Below, piece after piece: positions 1 to 6,182 of a stretch of DNA of 6,497 bases; within the stretch, counting starts at the first letter, position 1, and each line of letters begins with the position of its first letter. This DNA comes from JAWLCG01 sp041687295. GTDB taxonomy: Bacteria; Planctomycetota; Phycisphaerae; SM23-33; FEN-1343. The notes beneath the pieces are model-generated. The model ran no database searches and was not told the origin of the DNA. It saw nothing but the letters and a program-made list of their open reading frames with translations. The stretch spans positions 1-6,497 of the forward strand of contig JAWLCG010000293.1 of NCBI GenBank assembly GCA_041687295.1. The letters are read 5' to 3'. The position numbers and the translations under genes are program-made.

Positions 1-3
1 GGG

Positions 4-121
4 GGGTGCCCCGGGCAAGCGGGGCGTCAGCACCGCTCGCCCGGCCGAGGGCGGAGGCGGTCGATTCAGGTGGCCCGCCCCCGTCCCGGCCGGGCGAGCC
101 TGCGGCTTGCCCGGGGCACCC
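4..121. repeat. Large imperfect inverted repeat (hairpin), REP-like
   Basis: Bases 4-20 (GGGTGCCCCGGGCAAGC) are the exact reverse complement of 105-121. Inside them, 35-47 (GCTCGCCCGGCCG) is the exact reverse complement of 87-99. The two stems are separated by unequal unpaired stretches of 14 and 5 nt. The remaining core at 48-86 has further weak pairing between GGGCGG and CCGCCC. No coding frame here looks real. It could be a dispersed palindromic element, or a strong stem in RNA running on from purQ, but it has no T tract typical of an intrinsic terminator. The pairing is seen directly; the class is inferred. Confidence 0.7.
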
Positions 122-160
122 AGAGCCGCGCGCCCGCACGTGCAGGGGGCAGAGGGTGTA

Positions 161-197
161 TTTGTGTAATCGGCTGTGATTCGTGTAATTCGTGGTT
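161..197. repeat. Short AT-richer degenerate direct repeat
   Basis: Two imperfect units share the core GTGTAAT(T)CG: about 161-178 and 179-197. The patch is clearly poorer in GC than everything around it. It has no start codon, ribosome site or coding character. It resembles degenerate short repeats found between genes in environmental bacterial genomes, but that comparison is from memory. Function is unknown. Confidence 0.3.
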
Positions 198-263
198 ATC
201 CCCCCGTACCTGGAGTGGGAGTCCAGCGGGGGCGCAAGCGTCTGCTTGTCGGGCGGGTGGTGC

Positions 264-294
264 GTTGTGCCGCGCTGGGGATAGCCCGGCGCAA
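264..294. repeat. Small GC-rich hairpin next to the 31-nt repeat
   Basis: Bases 272-279 (GCGCTGGG) pair with 285-292 (CCCGGCGC) over 8 bp with one G-T wobble and a 5-nt loop. An alternative fold pairs TTGTGCC (264-270) with GGCGCAA (288-294). It lies about 90-120 nt past the purQ stop and directly abuts the repeat copy at 294-324, so the two may be one composite element. Confidence 0.4.
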
Positions 295-324
295 TGCCCA
301 GGGAAGGCATTCCGTGGGCTTGGG
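294..324. repeat. 31-nt palindromic repeat, copy 1
   Basis: This 31-nt stretch is identical to 1336-1366 except at base 301 (G here, C there). Its centre, 297-318, is a palindrome: a 9-nt arm CCCAGGGAA, loop GGCA, then TTCCGTGGG, with one mispair caused by the base 301 difference. It lies 59 nt past the purQ stop codon, in the same orientation relative to its upstream gene as copy 2 has relative to purL. There is no T run, so it is not a standard intrinsic terminator. Confidence 0.7.
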
Positions 325-382
325 TTGGGGGGGCGCAGAGAGGGGCTGCTGGGGGCGGCGCAATCGTTGGGACGATCTTGGT

Positions 383-1159
383 TTACAGGGCCTGGCGGGC
401 GCGGCGGAACATTTGGAGGCCGTCGCAGGTCTCGGGCTTCTGGCGGGTCCAGGTGGGGTGCTGGGTGGGGGTGACGAAGCGTTCGGGGGGGGGCATGAGG
501 CCGAAGATTCGGCCGGTGGGGTCGCAGATGCCGGCGATGTCGTCGACGCTGCCGTTGGGGTTGAGCGTACCGGTGCACTCGCCGCCGTCGGCTCCGCAGT
601 AGCGCAGGGCCACCTGGTCCTGGCTGCGGAGGCGGTCGAGGACCTGGGCGTCGCGGGTGACGAACTTGCCCTCACCGTGGGCGATGGGCAGGGCGATGAC
701 GTCGCCCTTGTGGACGAAGGCGCAGCGGTCGCTGTCGGCCCGCAGGTGGATCCAGCGGTCGACGAATTGGCCGGAGTCGTTCCAGGTGAGGGTGGCGTCG
801 CGGGCGGCGGTGGCGGGGTCGGTCGCGGCCCAGGGCAGCAGGCCGCTCTTGATGAGCACCTGGAAGCCGTTGCAGATGCCCAGCACGAGCTTGTCGGCCT
901 GGACGAAGCGGGTGAGCGCCTCGGCGAGGTGGTGGAGCATCTGGTTGGCCAGGATCTTGCCGGCGGCCACGTCGTCGCCGTAGCTGAAGCCGCCGGGGAT
1001 GACGAGCAGCTGGGCGTCGTCGAGGGCGTCGGGCTGCTCGATGACGCGGAGGATGTGGACGCGGTCGGCGTCGAAGCCGGCCAGCGTCAGGGCGTACTCG
1101 GTCTCGCGGTCGCAGTTGGTGCCGGCGGTGCGGAGGACCAGGGCCTTGGGGGTTGCCAT
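383..1159 (-). CDS. purQ: Phosphoribosylformylglycinamidine (FGAM) synthase, glutaminase subunit PurQ
   Basis: This cytoplasmic class I glutamine amidotransferase releases ammonia from glutamine and passes it to PurL for the FGAR-to-FGAM step of purine synthesis. The 258 residues include the N-terminal LVLRTAGTNCDRE, oxyanion-loop region PGGFSYGDD (55-63), and the nucleophile elbow GICNGFQ with Cys96. PIAHGEGK (158-165) is also typical. The protein is about 30 residues longer than Bacillus PurQ and ends like the amidotransferase domain of long single-chain PurL. The oddity is the catalytic His-Pro-Glu site, which reads MPPPER (222-227): residue 224 is Pro where the family has the triad His, while Glu226 is kept. 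The codon lies in a run of nine G on the plus strand (485-493). ATG at 1159 is the only upstream start in frame, with a weak GAG ribosome site. It is separated from purL by 242 nt. Identity is secure; activity is uncertain. Confidence 0.95.
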   Translation of the reverse strand: MATPKALVLRTAGTNCDRETEYALTLAGFDADRVHILRVIEQPDALDDAQLLVIPGGFSYGDDVAAGKILANQMLHHLAEALTRFVQADKLVLGICNGFQVLIKSGLLPWAATDPATAARDATLTWNDSGQFVDRWIHLRADSDRCAFVHKGDVIALPIAHGEGKFVTRDAQVLDRLRSQDQVALRYCGADGGECTGTLNPNGSVDDIAGICDPTGRIFGLMPPPERFVTPTQHPTWTRQKPETCDGLQMFRRARQAL

Positions 1160-1215
1160 CGATGTCTCGCTTGGGTCTGCGGGTTCTGTGTTCGGGGACG
1201 GTGGTGCATCTGCGT

Positions 1216-1245
1216 GGCCGGGCCTCGCTGGCGCTCGACCCGGCC
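1216..1245. repeat. Short inverted repeat in the purL-purQ gap
   Basis: GGCCGGG at 1216-1222 is the exact reverse complement of CCCGGCC at 1239-1245, with a 16-nt loop. It lies 57 nt upstream of the purQ start and would form a weak stem in a purL-purQ readthrough transcript. In DNA this rich in GC, a 7-bp pair could arise by chance. Confidence 0.3.
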
Positions 1246-1335
1246 TACGAATCGGTGTTGCCGGGGCGTCCTCTGTACGTCCTCGGGCAGGGCCGCCATG
1301 AACCGTTGTGCTGTCAGTCGGTCAGCCCGTCCGCG

Positions 1336-1366
1336 ATGCCCACGGAAGGCATTCCGTGGGCTTGGG
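1336..1366. repeat. 31-nt palindromic repeat, copy 2
   Basis: This is the second copy of the element at 294-324, with one mismatch in 31 nt. Here the central palindrome 1339-1360 is perfect: CCCACGGAA, loop GGCA, TTCCGTGGG. It starts 36 nt past the purL stop codon. Two near-identical copies within about 1 kb, both behind a pur gene, suggest a dispersed intergenic repeat family. Its wider copy number cannot be judged from this window. Confidence 0.75.
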
Positions 1367-1384
1367 CGGGAGGGGTGTCCCGCC
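1365..1384 (-). terminator. Possible GC-rich stem-loop after purL (no U tract)
   Basis: Just 17 nt past the purL stop, GGCGGGA (1365-1371) pairs with TCCCGCC (1378-1384) around a 6-nt loop. It partly overlaps the neighbouring 31-nt repeat. In the direction of transcription there is no T run after it, so a classical intrinsic terminator is not supported. It may serve as a 3' stabilising stem or pause site, or be part of the repeat element. Confidence 0.25.
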
Positions 1385-1401
1385 GAGGACGGGCGGTTCG
1401 G

Positions 1402-4296
1402 TTACCATTGGAACGTACGTTGCCAGGCGGCCTTTAGGTCGGTCAGGGTCGCGTCGATGACCGGCTTGCGGTTGAGGCCGCGGATGATCAGGCGGTCGGT
1501 GTCGGTCACGGTGCCGATCTGGCCGCTGGGGATGCCGGCCAGGGCCTTGGCGAAGGCGTCGCGGTTTTCGGGGGCGACCTCGACGAGCCACCGGCCGGCC
1601 GACTCGCCGAAGAGCATCGCGGCGGTGTGGACGTTGGCCAGGCCCTCGATGCCGTCGCGGGTGATCGGCAGGGCCTCGAGGCTCAGCTCCAGGCCCAGTC
1701 CGCCGGCGAAGGCCATCTCGGCGGCGGCCACGGCCAGGCCACCCTCGCTGAGGTCGTGGCACGCCCGCACCAGGCCCAGGCGGATGGCCTGTTCCAGGGC
1801 GGCCATGCGACGGCGGTTGTCGGCGGGGTCGACGGGCGGCACGTCGTTGCCGCTGGCGAGCCCCTCGACGCGGAGGTAGTGGCTGCCGCCGAGCTGCGGG
1901 CCGGTCGCGCCGACCACGAAGACGAGGTTGCCCGCCTGCTTGGCGTCGGAGCTGACGCAGCCGGCGACGTCGTCGATGACGCTCATGGCCGAGATCAGCA
2001 GCGTGGGCGGGATGGCGATGGTCTCGCCGGTGTCGGTCTTGAACTCGTTGTTGAGCGAGTCCTTGCCCGAGATGAAGGGCGTGCGGTAGGCCAGGGCGGC
2101 GTCGTAGCAGGCCTTGGCGGCCTGGACGAACGAGCCCATGCGGTCGGGCTTGTTGCAGTTGCCCCAGCAGAAGTTGTCGAGGATGGCCGTGCGGTCCAGC
2201 CGCCCGCCGACGGCGACGACGTTGCGCAGGGCCTCGTCGACCGCGTGCAGGGCGGACTGGTAGGGGTCCAGCTCGCCGAGGGTCGGGTTCATGCCGACGG
2301 CCAGCACCACGCCCTTGGGGCTGTCGAGCACGGGGCGGACGACGGCGGCGTCGCCGGGGCCGTCCTCGGTGACGCCCACCAGCGGCTTGAGGGCCGAGCC
2401 GCCCTGCACCTCGTGGTCGTACTGGCGGATGATCCATTCCTTGCTGGCCACGTTGGGGGCGGCGAGGATCTTGAGCAGGCTGTCGGTGTAGTTCTCCCGC
2501 TCGGCCGGCGTGGGCGTGGGGCGGGGCGTGAAGCTGTAGACCGCCTTCTTCGTCGGGCGGGGCAGGCCGTCGTGCAGGAAGGCCATGTCCAGCTCGCCGA
2601 CCGGCGTTTCGCCGTAGAAGAGCCGCAACTTAGCGTCCGGCGTGCCGAACGTGCCGATGACGACGGCCTCGACGTCCTCGGCCGCGAAGTGCGCCAGCAG
2701 CGTGTCGACCTTCTCTTGTGGCACGGCCAGCACCATCCGCTCCTGGGCCTCGCTGATCCAGATCTCGGCGTAGCTCAGGCCGGCGTACTTGAGCGGCACG
2801 CGGTCGAGGTGGACCTCGGCGCCGACGTGCTCGCCCATCTCGCCGACGGCCGAGCTGAACCCGCCCGCCCCGCAGTCGGTGATGGCCGAGTAGAGCCCCG
2901 CGTCGCGGGCGGCCAGCAGGACGTCGAGCATCTTCTTCTCGGTGATCGGGTTGCCGATCTGTACGGCGTGGCTGAACTGCGTCTCGTGGGCGTGGGTCAG
3001 CTCGCCGGAGCTGAAGGTCGCCCCGTGGATGCCGTCGCGCCCGGTCCGCCCGCCGACGGCGACGATGGCGTCGCCGACCCGCGCCCGCTGTTTGCGGCCC
3101 ATGTCGCGGGGCATGAGCCCCAGCGTGCCGCAGAACACCAGCGGGTTGCCCAGGTATTTTTCGTCGAAGTAGACGGCCCCGTTGACGGTGGGGATGCCCA
3201 TGCGGTTGCCGTAGTCGCGGACGCCGCTGACGACGCCGCGCATCACGCGTTTGGGGTGCAACACGCCGGCGGGCACGTCGGAGAGCGGCATGTCGACGGG
3301 CCCGAAGCAGAACACGTCGGTGTTGGCGACGGGGCGGGCGCCGAGGCCCGTGCCCATCGGGTCGCGGATGACCCCGCCGATGCCGGTGCTGGCCCCGCCG
3401 TAGGGCTCGATGGCGGAGGGGTGGTTGTGCGTCTCGACCTTGAAGCAGACGGCCCAGCGGTCGTCGAAGTCGACCACGCCGGCGTTGTCCTCGAACACGC
3501 TGATGCACCAGGGGACGTCGAGCTCCTTGGTGGCGGCGAAGACGGTGCTCTTGATGAGGTTGGGGATCTCCTGAACCAGCGTCCCACACTCGTCATACAG
3601 TGCAACGTCTGACCGAAAAGTCTTGTGGACGCAGTGCTCGCTCCAGGTCTGGGCGAGGGTTTCCAGTTCGATATCGGTCGGGTCGCGGTCGAGCTGGCGG
3701 AAGTAGTCCTGGATGGCCTGCATCTCGGTGAGGTTGAGGAACAGGTCGCCCTGCTGGCTGAGCCGCTCGAGGCCGGCCGGGTCGAGGGTGCGGATGGGCA
3801 CGGTGGTGACGTGCAGCGTGTAGGCGCCGGCGGCCTGCTCGGGGGGGGCGAAGGCCTCGAAGTGCACGTCCTCGATGACGGCGTTGGCCAGCAGTCGGCG
3901 GGCGATCAGCTCGCGCTGGGCGTCGCTGACGGTGCCCCGCAGCTCGTACCGCCGGCCGGTGGTGACGGCCTGGATGGGCAGGCCCATGTCGGCGATGGCC
4001 TTTTCGGTCGAGGCCGCCACCGGGTCCATCACGCCGGCCTTGAGGTGCACCTCGATCAGCGCCCCCGTGGCCGGGGCCGTGCCGACGGTGAAGGTCTCGG
4101 TGACCGGGTCGGCCAGCAGCTCGCGGGCGATCCGCTGGACCTGCTCGTCGCTCAGGTCGGCCTGCAGGAAGAAGAGGCGGGCGAAGGCGACGGCCTGCAG
4201 GCCGCTCACGCCCAGCTCGCGGGCCTGGGCCAGGACGCCCTGGGCATGCGGGTCGCCGAAGTTGCCGGCCGAGCGGATCTCGATGCGATGGATCAT
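1402..4296 (-). CDS. purL: FGAM synthase PurL with fused N-terminal PurS-like tandem
   Basis: This is the ATP-dependent synthetase subunit converting FGAR plus ammonia to FGAM in the cytoplasm. Positions are counted from the GTG at 4302 (966 aa); I prefer the ATG at 4296 (964 aa), which has GGA-GGAA 8-15 nt upstream and starts at MIHRIEI, as expected for a PurS fold. Residues 3-73 and 81-150 are two PurS-like repeats with matching ends (SDEQVQRIARELLADPV and SDAQRELIARRLLANAV). A linker with NLTEMQAIQDYF (190-201) and TWSEHC (219-224) follows. The first AIRS-like half has KVETHNHPSAIEPYGG (288-303), GRTGRDGIHGATFSSGE (418-434), DCGAGGFSSAVGEMG (476-490) and SEAQERM (517-523). The second half has GVTEDGPGDAAV (643-654), FISGKDSLNNEF (743-754) and CHDLSEGGLAVAAAEMAF (848-865). 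Small PurL is about 740 aa; the extra N-terminal 200 explain the length, and no amidotransferase domain is fused. PurQ is encoded downstream. No frameshift was seen. Confidence 0.96.
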   Translation of the reverse strand: MIHRIEIRSAGNFGDPHAQGVLAQARELGVSGLQAVAFARLFFLQADLSDEQVQRIARELLADPVTETFTVGTAPATGALIEVHLKAGVMDPVAASTEKAIADMGLPIQAVTTGRRYELRGTVSDAQRELIARRLLANAVIEDVHFEAFAPPEQAAGAYTLHVTTVPIRTLDPAGLERLSQQGDLFLNLTEMQAIQDYFRQLDRDPTDIELETLAQTWSEHCVHKTFRSDVALYDECGTLVQEIPNLIKSTVFAATKELDVPWCISVFEDNAGVVDFDDRWAVCFKVETHNHPSAIEPYGGASTGIGGVIRDPMGTGLGARPVANTDVFCFGPVDMPLSDVPAGVLHPKRVMRGVVSGVRDYGNRMGIPTVNGAVYFDEKYLGNPLVFCGTLGLMPRDMGRKQRARVGDAIVAVGGRTGRDGIHGATFSSGELTHAHETQFSHAVQIGNPITEKKMLDVLLAARDAGLYSAITDCGAGGFSSAVGEMGEHVGAEVHLDRVPLKYAGLSYAEIWISEAQERMVLAVPQEKVDTLLAHFAAEDVEAVVIGTFGTPDAKLRLFYGETPVGELDMAFLHDGLPRPTKKAVYSFTPRPTPTPAERENYTDSLLKILAAPNVASKEWIIRQYDHEVQGGSALKPLVGVTEDGPGDAAVVRPVLDSPKGVVLAVGMNPTLGELDPYQSALHAVDEALRNVVAVGGRLDRTAILDNFCWGNCNKPDRMGSFVQAAKACYDAALAYRTPFISGKDSLNNEFKTDTGETIAIPPTLLISAMSVIDDVAGCVSSDAKQAGNLVFVVGATGPQLGGSHYLRVEGLASGNDVPPVDPADNRRRMAALEQAIRLGLVRACHDLSEGGLAVAAAEMAFAGGLGLELSLEALPITRDGIEGLANVHTAAMLFGESAGRWLVEVAPENRDAFAKALAGIPSGQIGTVTDTDRLIIRGLNRKPVIDATLTDLKAAWQRTFQW

Positions 4297-4336
4297 GGAC
4301 ACGTTCCGTCCGTGCAGTCGGGTGTGCGGGTTGGCC

Positions 4337-4359
4337 CGGCGAGCCCCGAAGGCCCGCCG
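4337..4359 (-). promoter_or_regulatory. Stem-loop in the probable purL leader
   Basis: On the minus strand CGGCGGGCC pairs with GGCTCGCCG over 9 bp with one G-U wobble; the loop begins UUCG. It lies 41-63 nt upstream of the purL ATG and downstream of a possible -10 element, so it would be in the 5' untranslated RNA if that promoter is used. I do not recognise a purine riboswitch or any known attenuator here. A role in regulation is speculation. Confidence 0.3.
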
Positions 4360-4374
4360 CCGAAGAAACCGCCG

Positions 4375-4380
4375 ATTGTA
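4375..4380 (-). promoter_or_regulatory. Possible -10 element of a purL promoter
   Basis: The minus strand reads TACAAT, a 5 of 6 match to TATAAT, 79 nt upstream of the purL ATG. The hexamer 17 nt further upstream is TTTCCT, only 3 of 6 to the -35 consensus. The palindrome after pssA and the 223-nt gap both fit a separate purL transcript, but the evidence is one hexamer only. Confidence 0.3.
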
Positions 4381-4426
4381 GTGGAAGCATCGACGGAAGG
4401 AAAGTGTTGGATCGGCGGCAGGCGCT

Positions 4427-4510
4427 TATGGAGTGCGGCGACAGAGTCGCCGCTTTGGATCGCTGGCGGCAAGACCAGCCAAAGCGGCGATTCCATCGCC
4501 GCACTCCATA
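4427..4510. repeat. 84-nt cruciform-like palindromic element after pssA
   Basis: This is a near-complete palindrome. TATGGAGTGCGGCGA (4427-4441) is the exact reverse complement of 4496-4510. After a symmetric 5-nt internal loop, TCGCCGCTTTGG (4447-4458) is the exact reverse complement of 4479-4490. CTGG and CCAG (4463-4466, 4475-4478) close an 8-nt loop. In total 31 bp are paired. It starts 9 nt past the pssA stop. It carries no transposase and no T tract, and looks like a REP or MITE-type dispersed element that could also protect the pssA mRNA 3' end. I have a recollection of similar palindromes in planctomycete genomes, which is not verified here. Confidence 0.8.
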
Positions 4511-4519
4511 CGGCCCAGG

Positions 4520-5431
4520 CTACGCTCTTCGTCGTCGGGCCCGCAGGACGACCCAGGCCCAGCGGGTCGGGCCGCTGAGCAGGTAGGCGACGGCGACGAC
4601 GGCGAGGGTGCGCTGGAAACCCAGGTAGATGATGGCCGCGATGATGCCGGCGGCGACCAGCAGGATGCGTCCGATGGGCTGTCGGCTGCGGAGGTAGCGG
4701 TTGACGGCGTGGACGTAGGGCACGCGGCTGATCATCAGCACGGCGGCCAGGGCGGTCACGACGGGCATGGCCCAGACGACCGCCCGGGCCAGCCAGGCCG
4801 GCACGTCCCAGTCGCCCACGGCCAGCGACTCGTGCAGCAGCACCAGCGAGACGACCGCCAGGGCCGCCGCCGGGCTGGGCAGGCCCTTGAAGCCCATGTG
4901 GCTGGACTCGTCGGCGTCGTTCTCGACGTTGAACCGCGCCAGCCGAAGCACGGTGCAGCAGACGTACACGGCCGCGATCACCCAGATGGTCTTGCCCAGC
5001 AGCGGTGCGCCGCCCTCGATGTCGACCTCGCCGACGTCGGGGAACAGCACGCCCTGCACGGCCCGCAGCATGAGAATCGCCGGGGCCACGCCGAAGCTGA
5101 TCGCGTCGCAGAGGCTGTCCAGCTGGCCGCCGAAGTCGCTGGTCTGCCGCGTCATGCGGGCCAGTCGGCCGTCCAGGGCGTCCCAGACCATTCCCAGAAA
5201 GACCAGCCAGGCCGCGATCACCAGGTTGTGGTGGACGAAGGCCTCGATCGCCATCGGGCCCTGGGCGATCAGCGCGGGCGTCAGCGGGCGCGTCGCGAAG
5301 TGGATGGCCGCGAAACCCGACACGCCGTTGCCCAGCGTCGCCAGCGACGGCAGCGCCGCGGTCGCCCGCAGCGTGCGGTGGCGGGGGCGGTGCGGCTCGG
5401 GGGCGTCGGTCTGCTCGAGCTCGTCGATCAT
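4520..5431 (-). CDS. pssA: CDP-diacylglycerol-serine O-phosphatidyltransferase (phosphatidylserine synthase)
   Basis: This integral membrane enzyme condenses CDP-diacylglycerol with L-serine to give phosphatidylserine and CMP. The 303-residue protein holds the complete CDP-alcohol phosphotransferase motif D-x2-DG-x2-AR-x8-G-x3-D-x3-D: Asp84, Asp87-Gly88, Ala91-Arg92, Gly101, Asp105, Asp109. The aspartates bind the metal ions. Features typical of the class II (Bacillus-type) synthase follow: LRLARFN (162-168) and FKGLPSPAAA (181-190). About six to seven hydrophobic segments span residues 30 to 288, and the C terminus is Arg-rich and probably cytoplasmic. The N-terminal 20 residues are hydrophilic. 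The ATG at 5431 overlaps the psd stop in ATGA, with a good GGAGG ribosome site 6 nt upstream, inside psd. Coupling to the decarboxylase, which consumes its product, supports serine rather than glycerol-phosphate or inositol as the acceptor. Confidence 0.93.
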   Translation of the reverse strand: MIDELEQTDAPEPHRPRHRTLRATAALPSLATLGNGVSGFAAIHFATRPLTPALIAQGPMAIEAFVHHNLVIAAWLVFLGMVWDALDGRLARMTRQTSDFGGQLDSLCDAISFGVAPAILMLRAVQGVLFPDVGEVDIEGGAPLLGKTIWVIAAVYVCCTVLRLARFNVENDADESSHMGFKGLPSPAAALAVVSLVLLHESLAVGDWDVPAWLARAVVWAMPVVTALAAVLMISRVPYVHAVNRYLRSRQPIGRILLVAAGIIAAIIYLGFQRTLAVVAVAYLLSGPTRWAWVVLRARRRRA

Positions 5432-6114
5432 GCCCCGCCTCCTGCGCCCGCGCGGGCCATCACCGTCAGGCCGCCCTGGACGCTCTGGCCGATCCGCACG
5501 AGCACCTCGGGCTCAAGGCTCGCCGGCAGCAGCAGCTCGGCCCGGCTGCCGAAGCGGATCATGCCGACCCGCTGGCCTCGCTCGAGGCTCTGGCCGGGCT
5601 CGACGCGGCAGACGATCCGCCGGGCGACCAGGCCGGCCACCTGGCGGTAGACCACCGGGTAGCGCTGGCCCTGGGCCTCGTGCTCGAGGTGGACCGTGAC
5701 CGACTCGTTAAGCTCGGAGGACTCGAGCTTACGGGCGTCGACGAATCGGCCCGGGCGGTGGTGGACGCTCTGCACCGTGCCGCTGCAGGGGGCGCGGTTG
5801 ACGTGGACGCTGAAGATGCTCATGAACAGGCCGACCTTGACGCCCTCGCAGCCCAGCGGGCTCTCCGGGCCGATCGGCGTGATATCGGTGATCGTGCCGT
5901 CGGCGGGGCTGACGAACAGGCCCGGCTCGGACGGGCTGACGCGCTGGGGGTCGCGGAAGAACCACAGCACCCACAGCCAGACCGCCAGCAGCGGCACCGC
6001 GATCAGCCAGCCCCACCAGGCCCAGTCGGCCAGGCCCACCGCGCCGGCCGCTGCGCCCAGCAACACCAGCGTCGCCGCCGCCACCACGGCCAAACCATCT
6101 TTCGCCAGACGCAT
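5428..6114 (-). CDS. psd: Phosphatidylserine decarboxylase proenzyme (short, archaeal-type)
   Basis: This pyruvoyl enzyme decarboxylates phosphatidylserine to phosphatidylethanolamine at the membrane. The 228 residues begin with two hydrophobic segments (about 8-30 and 33-52), then FFRDP (52-56), SPADG (69-73, with the Asp of the self-cleavage relay), and SIFSVHVNRAP (99-109, with His104). Near the C terminus, RFGSR (187-191) gives the Gly189-Ser190 self-cleavage site; Ser190 would become the pyruvoyl group, leaving a beta chain of 189 and an alpha chain of 39 residues. The length fits the short class rather than the E. coli type of about 320 residues. I chose the ATG at 6114 because GGGAG lies 5 nt beyond a short spacer upstream and because the promoter at 6154-6182 would place in-frame starts at 6135 (GTG) and 6126 (ATG) very near the transcript end. 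The stop overlaps the pssA start by 4 nt. Confidence 0.94.
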   Translation of the reverse strand: MRLAKDGLAVVAAATLVLLGAAAGAVGLADWAWWGWLIAVPLLAVWLWVLWFFRDPQRVSPSEPGLFVSPADGTITDITPIGPESPLGCEGVKVGLFMSIFSVHVNRAPCSGTVQSVHHRPGRFVDARKLESSELNESVTVHLEHEAQGQRYPVVYRQVAGLVARRIVCRVEPGQSLERGQRVGMIRFGSRAELLLPASLEPEVLVRIGQSVQGGLTVMARAGAGGGA

Positions 6115-6151
6115 AGTCGCTCCCATGCCGACCACCGGGCCGGGCTCCGGT

Positions 6152-6163
6152 CCACTCTAGTGG
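6152..6163. promoter_or_regulatory. Small palindrome over the psd -10 element
   Basis: CCACT and AGTGG form a 12-nt imperfect palindrome (CCACTCTAGTGG) that covers the -10 hexamer of the psd promoter. Such placement would suit an operator, but the site is short and no regulator gene is present in the window, so it may be chance. Confidence 0.2.
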
Positions 6164-6182
6164 CTCGCCCGGCCAAAGTCAA
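6154..6182 (-). promoter_or_regulatory. Sigma70-like promoter for psd-pssA
   Basis: On the minus strand TTGACT (6182-6177, 5 of 6 to consensus) is followed after exactly 17 nt by TAGAGT (6159-6154, 4 of 6). Transcription would start near 6147, leaving a leader of about 33 nt before the chosen psd start with its ribosome site. It is the best promoter match I found in the window. Confidence 0.6.

Noticed and set aside
176..1879. Plus-strand open frame of 567 codons across purQ and the purL end
   Set aside because: It runs through palindromes and opposite two confirmed genes, has low-complexity composition and shows no family resemblance.
1627..3612. Plus-strand open frame of 661 codons opposite purL
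   Set aside because: It is antisense to strongly conserved PurL motifs, is dominated by Gly, Ala, Val, Asp and Arg typical of GC-rich mirror frames, and has no recognisable domain.
4427..4510. Palindrome as an intrinsic terminator or CRISPR repeat
   Set aside because: There is no T tract after the stem, and no regularly spaced direct repeats, so neither call is supported.
4433..5650. Plus-strand open frame of 405 codons opposite pssA and psd
   Set aside because: It begins inside the palindrome and is antisense to pssA and psd with their complete motifs; the composition is that of a mirror frame.
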